This document shows positions 56,947 to 64,000 of a stretch of DNA of 64,000 nt, piece by piece. The position numbers and the translations under genes are program-made. Numbering within the stretch: the first letter of the stretch is position 1; the number at the start of each line of letters is the position of its first letter. The notes beneath the pieces are model-generated. The model was not told the DNA's origin. It saw only the letters and a list, made by a program, of their open reading frames with translations, and searched no databases. The DNA comes from Prionace glauca (taxonomy: Eukaryota > Chordata > Chondrichthyes > Carcharhiniformes > Carcharhinidae): NCBI GenBank assembly GCA_037974335.1, contig CM075734.1:28835695-28899694 (forward strand), read 5' to 3'.

Positions 56947-57984
56947 GTGAGTAATTCCTTTCTCTCAATATACTTCCACTTTGTATTTATCTGTTGCTGG
57001 TAGGTCTCCTGTTCTGTTACTGATGGGCTGTCAGAGAACAGTATTGGATAGGTCTGACAGATAATCCCTGGGAAATGTCCCCAGATTTGTTATCTCTTAT
57101 TCTCTCTGTGGGTGCCATTCTGGCACAAATCACAATTTGTTAAATTCTGGATGGGAAACTCCCAAATTGTAATGTCCTGGGGTGAGTGGGCTGAATTGGC
57201 TCCCCTTCTTTATTTTGTTGTTGCAACAAAAATTACTTCAAAGGGATCCCTTCCTTTGGAGATAAAAAGAAGCTTTCTGGAGATAAAGAAATAGTGAGTT
57301 TATTTGCTACAAATAGCAAGAAAAAATAAAGAACACATGGATACGTGTTCACACAGATTAAAAGTAAAAAACAAGTCCAAAAATAGGTTTAACAAAATAA
57401 TATGAATCAGTCTTTGTCTTATCTATGAAGAGCAAATGGAGAAACTTTACGGCCATTTGAGACTCACGATTCCAGCAGTGATGACTTCAGCAGTTGATTA
57501 GTTGGTTTAGCGATTCCAGGGTTCTGCAATTTCATTCAGGGGAATTATCCAGCTTCCTTTTCGATTGTGGTTTCTCTGATTTGGATTGCTTTCAGCAGTC
57601 AGCGAGAGAGCAAGTCTTTTATTTTACTTGCCAGAGCAATGGTGACTGCTGCTTCTTTCTTTGCTTCTGTGTCACACACTCTGATGCACCCACCACTGGT
57701 CCATGTTGTCCAAGTTTACAGCTAATGTTTTAATCCCTGTCTCCTGTATGTTCTTGAAAGGTGAAAATCCACAAACCAGGATATAACTTACAGGCTATGA
57801 TCCCTGCTGAGATGATAATCAGCTTCCACTATCTCCACAGGAGATGTCAGTTCACTTCTACTTGGCTCATTCCTTTGAAATGTCTTATGAGAAAGGACAT
57901 GACGTTCCATTGGCATTCTCTTAGTATCACCTACATAGGAACCTCTCAGACAATCAATTAATTTTACACTCTCAGAATTTCCTT

Positions 57985-58215
57985 TCTCAGCACAGAATGA
58001 GGCCATTTGGCCTGCAATGGTTGTGTGGGCTCTTTAAAAAAGATACATTTAGTTCCAAATGCCTGTTCTTTCCCCATAACTCTGCAATGTCTTTCCCTTT
58101 CAAGTATTCATCTAATTCCCTTTTGAAAGCTTCTATCGATATACATATCAGGCAGTGCATTCCAAATCCTGACTGCTCATGGTGTGATTTTTTTTCATGT
58201 CTCTGCTGCTCATGA
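57985..58215 (-). mobile_element. Old LINE/SINE end fragments, reverse
   Basis: GAATGAGGCCATTTGGCCTG, CATCTAATTCCCTTTTGAAAG and CAGTGCATTCCAAATCCTGA are the reversed end of an old CR1-type element. A similar relic is at 63680-63905 and a SINE tail piece at 58345-58420. Confidence 0.5.
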
Positions 58216-59699
58216 CAATCTGTGCTGCATGATGCTTGACAATTTTAACTGTTAACACAAAATGCACAGCATCGTGAAACAATCATTTTAGACCTGAGTT
58301 TATTCTCTGCATATTTTCATCATGTAGGTTGCCAATGAATTATTTAATTATAGAATTTCTACATTAAAGAAGGAGGCCTTTTGGGCCTGCAGCGATGACA
58401 ATCCCACCCAAGCCCTTTCTCACCAGCAATTATTCTGTGATCTTGCAATGCCAATGGTAATTTCACCCTTAAATATTGGAGGGTGATCATTTCCTAAATT
58501 TATATTGCAAACATTGGAAATAACAGTTATTTAATGTCTGTAACTAAACCTTTGTTTGAAGAGAAAATAAGATCAGATGTCCTGCCCATTTCATTCAAGG
58601 CTGTCTCCAGTCTTTGCAGCTGAACTGATCTGAAACAATTTGATGCATTATTTGTCTTGGACATTGCAAAGCTTTTGACAGGATGTGGTACATGTCCTTT
58701 TCAAAATGTTATCGTCAAGTGATTTCCTCCTGAAAACCACATGTGTGGCTATTTCCACTCCAACTATTCTATTTGTGCTGTGTTTGGTGGGTGATGGCTC
58801 ACCCCTGATTTTTATTATTTTATCTCATGGCTGCCTTTGTACCATTTTTCAGATGCAAAGATGGTTGAAGGCAGAAATGGTTGTAGTAGAGGAAAGGACA
58901 CCATCTTTCCCCCCACAGGATGGTCAGCAATAAGCTAATTTGACTCTGGGGAGGATTTGGCAAAATACTTTGTCAGATGTTTGAGCGTTTGAGATGTCAG
59001 ATGTTCCCCTTGGTGACCAGGGCAGGAGCAAAATATTATTAGATATCTGAAATTAGGGTAGAAAATGCTGCAAATACCTGTGACATGCAGCCTCGGGTCA
59101 ATGACTCTCTTCGGAACTGAGGGAATGTAGACATATGATAGAGTTTGAGAAAGTGAAATGGGGAGGAAGAGTGTAAAGGACTATTGTATCCATTAGACAT
59201 GAAAGAAACATATACTTCACGTTTTACTCATTCTTGTTGTTGTTAAAATGGTCTTTGCTTGACCATAATATGACTGCTACAGGCCACCGACCACAAGATT
59301 GATCGCAGCTTCTGGGAGGTTCCAGCAGCAGTTGCAAAAACAAAATATTTCCTCTCTCATCCTGTGGAATTTCACACCTCCTTATCGACCTCTTGTAATC
59401 AACAAAAGCAAAGGAAATGTAGATGAACTGGCTCTCCAATCTGAACTATCAGAGAGAGAGATTGAAAATTGTTACACTTGAAGAGATGAAACTAACCACC
59501 TTGTCTCTACCTGAAGGTGGACAATGGATTCTGTCCTGAAATCCAGAAACTGCTTTCTAAGCTGCTATGAGCTCATTAATGTGCCATGTCACATGACTAA
59601 TGCCTCATGGCTTTTTCGAGATTATTAACATTAAATATTTGGTCTCACAAGAGGTGAAATCATACCAGAAAATGGCCACGTTTGTTCTGGTGAGAAAAA

Positions 59700-60513
59700 T
59701 GGCATGTTTAAATGGTGCTTGATTCAGACCGAACAATGACCTCCCCCATCCCACCACGGAGGTCTCAGACACTTCCTTACCCCCTCACTCCCCTCTTGAT
59801 AGGTGCCCTCCCTCCTGATTGGAGCCGACACCCGCACCCTCTGATTAGAGCCACCATTTCCTCCCATCCTCCTCAGTTGGAGCCAGCATTTCCCCTCCAG
59901 CAGTCAGTGCTGGCTTCCCCCCTTACCCCTGAACATCGGACCTCTTTCCCTCAACCTCCCACCCACACAGTCAATGCCAGTACCCAGGCCCCCTTCCCAA
60001 AACCAGTACATCCCCAGCCCCCTCGGCTGCTCCTCCCCACCACCACAAATAAATGAATCCCCCTTCCTCATTGAGGCACCCATTGGGGCCCGCTCCTGAC
60101 AATGCCCTTCAGCACATATTAGTACTGCTAGGTTGCCATTCCCAGGTTGACATGGTGCCAACCTGACAGTGCCAACCTGTGCCAAGGTACATTGCTAGGG
60201 GGCATTGTCAAGGAATTTTTGGCTATGTTCTTCTCCCCCAGAGGCTATATACTTACCTTTTATGCCCTCTGGGAGGATCACCACAACTGGTTCACGTCTT
60301 GGTGTACCTGTTGTAAACCATGCTGATGTTATTTACATATGTTCAGTCAGGTTCACGCCCATTATAGATTTGAACCTGTTAACGTCACTGGTGAGGTGTG
60401 GCAAAAATTGGAAGTCCTGATCTTGCTGGTGAGATCTGCGCCTTCTGGGGTTTCGTTGAATCTTGAACCTTCCTGCCATTTCATCAGACAGCAAGCATGA
60501 GCTTAATATTATC
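59700..60513. repeat. Unnamed repeat family R1, copy 2
   Basis: Second copy of the repeat at 25640-26700 (CCTCCCACCCACACAGTCAA, CACCACCACAAATAAATGAAT, GTCACTGGTGAGG). It is ended or interrupted by the PLE insertion at 60514. Confidence 0.6.
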
Positions 60514-60874
60514 ATGATGTGGGTATGCCGGCGGTGGACTGGCGTAAACACAGTAAAAGCCATTTACTTCTCAGTTCAGTCATGATGTTACTCTTCAATT
60601 TCCCCATTGGCACTTCCTGTTACTGAATTATCCTTTCAACTTTGCTGATTTCAATCTGCCACTGAATTCCCAAACCCTTTTCTCCTCTTGCTGTCCACAG
60701 GCTTCTACCCTCCCTAGAAAAGGGGATCCTCTGGTTCTCTAAACATCTGACATGTTGAATATTCTACACAACTTCTGGCCTCCAGTCACCTGACGAAGGG
60801 GCTAACCCGAAAGCTTGCGAGTATATTATCAAATAAATAGGTTGGACTAAAACCTGGTGTTGTCAGACTTTTTA
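60514..60874 (+). mobile_element. PLE insertion carrying an inverted copy of nearby DNA
   Basis: A 361-bp insertion flanked by the 12-bp duplication CTTAATATTATC (60502-60513 and 60875-60886). The left end (GATGTGGGTATGCCGGCGGT ... AAACACAGTAAAA) is the inverse of a PLE 3' terminus. The right end (TCACCTGACGAAGGGG ... GGTGTTGTCAGACTTTTTAC) is the same PLE 3' region in the + sense, with a hammerhead-like core at 60790-60812. Between them, 60557-60774 is not PLE: it is the reverse complement of 61614-61831, with about four differences in 218 bp. Confidence 0.9.
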
Positions 60875-61613
60875 CTTAATATTATCCCCAAGGAATCTGC
60901 TGCTTAACATCCAACCTGTGAACACTAAGAAACAGGACTCCAGGCTGCCCAACAGCTTGTTCCTTGAAGTCTGTCCCTGCTGGAAGATTTCTTACAATTG
61001 TCTGCAGAACTGACCCAGTCGCTGTGTACTAACTTGTTGCAGTATCAGCACCAACCATAAAGAACACTCTATGCCTCCTGTCTTTATCCAGCTAAACCCA
61101 GATTCCTGTGTGAAAGAATGGGTTATCGGATTCTGCCTCTGGTTCTGATAATCATGTTCATTTATGGGCTCTTTTATTGTTCCTGTCTATAGTTGTAAAA
61201 CTTTTTTTTCCATCTTCTCTTACTGTGTATGTGCATGGGCATGCGCAGTGGAATAGGATATTGCAAATAATCATGTCCTGGGTTTGCATGTGTGAATAAA
61301 CTAACCTCCTGAGTTAATCATAATGTGAGTTTGCTGTGAGTTACTTAAAATTAGATCACATAAACTAGGAGTTTTTGAAACATGCCGCAGCCTACTTGAA
61401 ATAATTGCAAATATTTTCTGCTTATGGACAGATGTCCATAACAGAAAGGTCTGTGATAGTTGGAGGGGGGCAGGAAAGGAAGACTGAATAACAAGGCACT
61501 CATGTGACAATTAACCAAATTTAGCAATCCATGGATCCGATAGTGCAAGAATCTCTGTTTTCCCAGTTATAGCAAGTGGAGGTGGGAAACAGAAGGCTTG
61601 TGCCTGGATGAAA

Positions 61614-61831
61614 AAGTTGTGTAGAATATTCAACATGTCAGATGTTTAGAGAACCAGAGGATCCCCTTTTCTAGGGAGGGTAGAAGCCTGTGGACAGCAA
61701 GAGGAGAAAAGGGTTTGGGAATTCAGTGGCAGTTTGAAATCACCAAAATTGAAAGGATAATTCAGTAACAGGAAGTGCCAATGCGGAAATTGAAGAGTAA
61801 CATCATGACTGAACTGAGAAGTAAATGGCTT
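61614..61831. repeat. Source of the captured inverted copy
   Basis: This 218-bp intronic stretch (AAGTTGTGTAGAATATTCAA ... GAGAAGTAAATGGCTT) pairs base for base with 60557-60774 in inverted orientation. It lacks PLE ends and target duplications, so it is most likely the original. A transcript covering both could fold into a 218-bp stem with an 839-nt loop. Confidence 0.92.
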
Positions 61832-61957
61832 AGAGTTGGATTTTCTTTTATTACTTTGTGCAATGTGGTGGAAAGACATGGCAACATCAAGTGATGAAGC
61901 TGCTGCTACATTGCTTTCTCACTTCTATTTTCCTCCTCCCTACTCCATCTAGAGAGA

Positions 61958-62319
61958 AGGTGGCCTGGTGGTATTATTGCTGGACTATTAATCCAGAAAC
62001 CCAGCTCATGTTCTGGGGACCTAGGTTTGAATCCTGTCATGGCAGATGGTGGAATTTGAATTCAATTGAAAATAAATGTCTGGAATTTAATCATTTACTG
62101 ATGACCATGAAATCATTGTCAATTGTCGGAAAACCCACCTGTTTCACTAATGTTCTTTAGGGAGGGAAATCTGCTGTCCTTACCTGGTCTGGCCAACATG
62201 TGATGCCAGACCCACATGTCTTTGTGATTGACTCTCAACTGCCCTTCAAGGGTAACTAGAGATGGACAATAAATGCTGGCCAGCCAGCGATGCTGATGTC
62301 CCACAAATGAATAAAAAAA
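61958..62319 (+). mobile_element. Second-type tRNA SINE
   Basis: Head GGCCTGGTGGTATTATTGCTG, box-B-like GGTTTGAATCC, GATGGTGGAATTTGAATTCA, GATGACCATGAAATCATTGTC and tail GGACAATAAATGCTGGCC ... AATGAATAAAAAAAT. Complete. Confidence 0.85.
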
Positions 62320-63004
62320 TTTGTTGTCCTGACCTGTGATTTGCAGCTAGGTAAATGAAGGCAGGTGGAGGGGCCTTATCAACATTCTCATTTCCTTTCC
62401 TTTGCTGATCCTAATTACATGGGAAGAATGAAGCTGGTTAATGGAGCTGTTGTGGAAAGCCCCAATTTATCTTTTGGATAGAGGGATTGCATTGGTGAAC
62501 ACCTTTCCCTCTCCTCGTGTCTCACCTTTTAAAATTTTGACCCAGTTTAAGGAGCTCAATTTCCTCCTTAAGATCATCTCCATTCTCCACACCACCTATA
62601 TGAATGGCAAGCTTACTTTTGCTACTTGTGATGCCCCTGGAGAGCCCTCATTTTATACTTAATTCCTGACCCAGGAAATGGAGACAGACTTAAATTAACC
62701 TTTTGGCAGTGGATTTATTGATAAGGGCTTGGTAAGACATAAAATTGTGATCAGGGAGACCTTAGAAGCCAAGAAGTGAAACAGGAATGTCAGAATTTGA
62801 TGAATTTCAGATAATCATGCCATGAGCAGTACTTGTTATTGACTCCATTATATCCCATTTGTATGGATGATAGGAATGCTTGGTGATAAATTGACCCCAA
62901 GTAAATTCGATGGTCAATTAAAATTTGTGAACGGATATACTTGATACTGGTTTTGATATTGCAAAGAAGGTTCCTGTTCTTTGCTTCTATTTCCCCTATT
63001 TTAG

Positions 63005-63113
63005 ATACCAGAAAAGCTTGCTGATAGCCTGATGACTCCAATACTGTTGGCTTTTCGTGTTTCAGTTTTAATCTGCTTCATTGCAATCACCGTGCTTCTG
63101 TGCCGATGGAAAT
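63005..63113 (+). CDS. TIM-family gene 2, transmembrane exon
   Basis: A 109-bp exon between CCCCTATTTTAG and GTGAGT, phase 0 in and phase 1 out. It encodes IPEKLADSLMTPI, then LLAFRVSVLICFIAITVLL, then CRWK. From ILLAF to RWK the protein is identical to gene 1; the juxtamembrane part differs (IPEKLADSLMTP versus VSAVLVRNLISS). The membrane Arg and the cytosolic RWK are kept. The next exon must lie beyond the window. Confidence 0.9.
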
Positions 63114-63259
63114 GTGAGTGCCATCATTTAATAATCTGCTTTAATCTTCAAACAACTTTTTTATGTACGATGGTTTGACTCTGAAATCAAGATGCTTTAC
63201 TGCATCAGGTAACTGCAGGTAAGATGTGACATGTCAACCGTTACTGGCACAGCCTGCTT

Positions 63260-63665
63260 TGGAAACAAGAAGAGAAAATGTTGGAAAAACTCAGCAGGTC
63301 TGACCGCATCTGTGGGGAGAGAATAGGACCAACGCTTTGAGTCTGATTGACCTCTCATCGGAGCCAAAGACAAAGAAAATAGGGCATGATTTATACAATG
63401 GCAGTGGGGGGAATCGTAATTACTTATTTATTCTTTTCATCTTATCCATCCATTTTCATTACTTATTCTTTTTTTTGATTTTACAACTTTTGAATCTTGT
63501 CTTTCCAACACCACCCCTCCTCCCCAGCCAACTGCCGTGTACCTCAGCTTTTCCCCTGACAATCTCTGCCTTTATTCTGCCATTTACACATTCTGATCTC
63601 TTGATAGACAGTCAGCCTTTATCACCACATTCTCTTTGTCCAATTACATTCCAATTTCCAATTAG
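63260..63665. repeat. Hammerhead-type short repeat, two opposed pieces
   Basis: 63260-63370 (AGAAAATGTTGGAAAAACTC, AGCAGGTCTGACCGCATCTG, GACCTCTCATCGGAGCC) has the orientation of the copy at 3366. 63530-63665 (CTTTATTCTGCCATTTACAC, CAGCCTTTATCACCACATTC) has the orientation of 23060-23340. Both are diverged. Confidence 0.5.
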
Positions 63666-63679
63666 TAAATTACAAAACA

Positions 63680-63905
63680 GTTATTGTGCAGAAGGAAACT
63701 GTTTGAGCCATTGCGCCTGTACCAGTTTGCCAAATGAACATCATTGGCTCAATGCCGTTCCTGTCTTTTCCCTGTACCTCTTTGCACTTCTTCTATTCGA
63801 GTCATCATCTAACATCGTCTTGAATGCTTCAATTGAACCTGCATCCACCACACTTCCACGCAGTGCATTCCAGACTCAAACCACCCGTGTGGAAATTATG
63901 TGGAG
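63680..63905 (-). mobile_element. Old LINE-end relic, reverse
   Basis: GAAGGAAACTGTTTGAGCCA, TGCATCCACCACACTTCCAC and CAGTGCATTCCAGACTCAAA resemble the reversed end of an old CR1-type element, also seen at 57985. Confidence 0.5.
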
Positions 63906-64000
63906 AAGCCATTGTTGAGCTGGGGTATGTGATAGTGTACGAATGAAGCAGTGGCATGATGGGAAAAATGGTCAAGTAATTGGTATAAAATAAAGGAGAG

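Noticed and set aside
63337-63918. 193-codon open frame with a hydrophobic stretch
   Set aside because: It spans a hammerhead-type repeat and an old reversed LINE end; the hydrophobic run comes from a T-rich stretch (63420-63500).
1-64000. CRISPR array or bacterial-type operon
   Set aside because: No regularly spaced repeats; all tandem or interspersed repeats are explained as minisatellite, SINE, LINE or PLE, and the genes are spliced.

Overview
This is vertebrate nuclear DNA, most likely from a shark or other elasmobranch. The evidence is the repeat content: many V-SINE/HE1-type SINEs with the conserved central block (positions such as 18885-18975), CR1-clade LINEs with short octamer-like 3' tails, Penelope-like elements (PLEs), and a second shark-type tRNA SINE. 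The species is inferred, not proven. There is no operon structure; almost all of the sequence is intron, intergenic DNA and interspersed repeats.

The host content is a tandem pair of immune-receptor genes of the TIM (T-cell immunoglobulin and mucin, HAVCR/TIMD) family, both on the + strand. Gene 1 has an IgV exon (13309-13656), a Ser/Thr-rich stalk exon (20652-20731), a transmembrane exon (24935-25043) and a probable short last coding exon (30069-30112). Gene 2 has a leader exon (36761-36803), an IgV exon (37013-37360), two stalk exons (54812-54853, 56885-56946) and a transmembrane exon (63005-63113); its last coding exon(s) lie beyond the window. Splice sites and intron phases agree along both chains. 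The two IgV domains differ at about 17 of 115 residues by eye and keep the six TIM cysteines and the Asn-Asp of the metal/phosphatidylserine site. Both transmembrane segments carry an arginine.

The locus has grown by local duplication. Decayed leader and IgV exons lie at 12.0-12.7 kb. Two half-IgV fossils flank a young LINE (14.1 and 17.6 kb). A segment of the post-IgV intron occurs once in gene 1 and twice in tandem in gene 2 (about 38.3-46.4 kb).

Layout: 1-12 kb repeats and unassigned DNA; 12-13.7 kb decayed TIM exons then the gene 1 IgV exon; 14-30 kb gene 1 introns full of SINEs and LINEs, including a 2.07-kb CR1-type LINE with an open 554-codon reverse transcriptase; 30-36.7 kb intergenic, with a PLE and an intron-bearing coding-like relic; 36.7-63.1 kb gene 2 with very large introns; 63.1-64 kb repeats.

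The most unusual observation is a 361-bp PLE insertion (60514-60874) with a 12-bp target duplication. Its interior is an inverted, about 98% identical copy of a 218-bp sequence that lies 0.84 kb downstream (61614-61831). The PLE copies, and a second short repeat family, carry the CTGATGA...GAAA core of hammerhead ribozymes.
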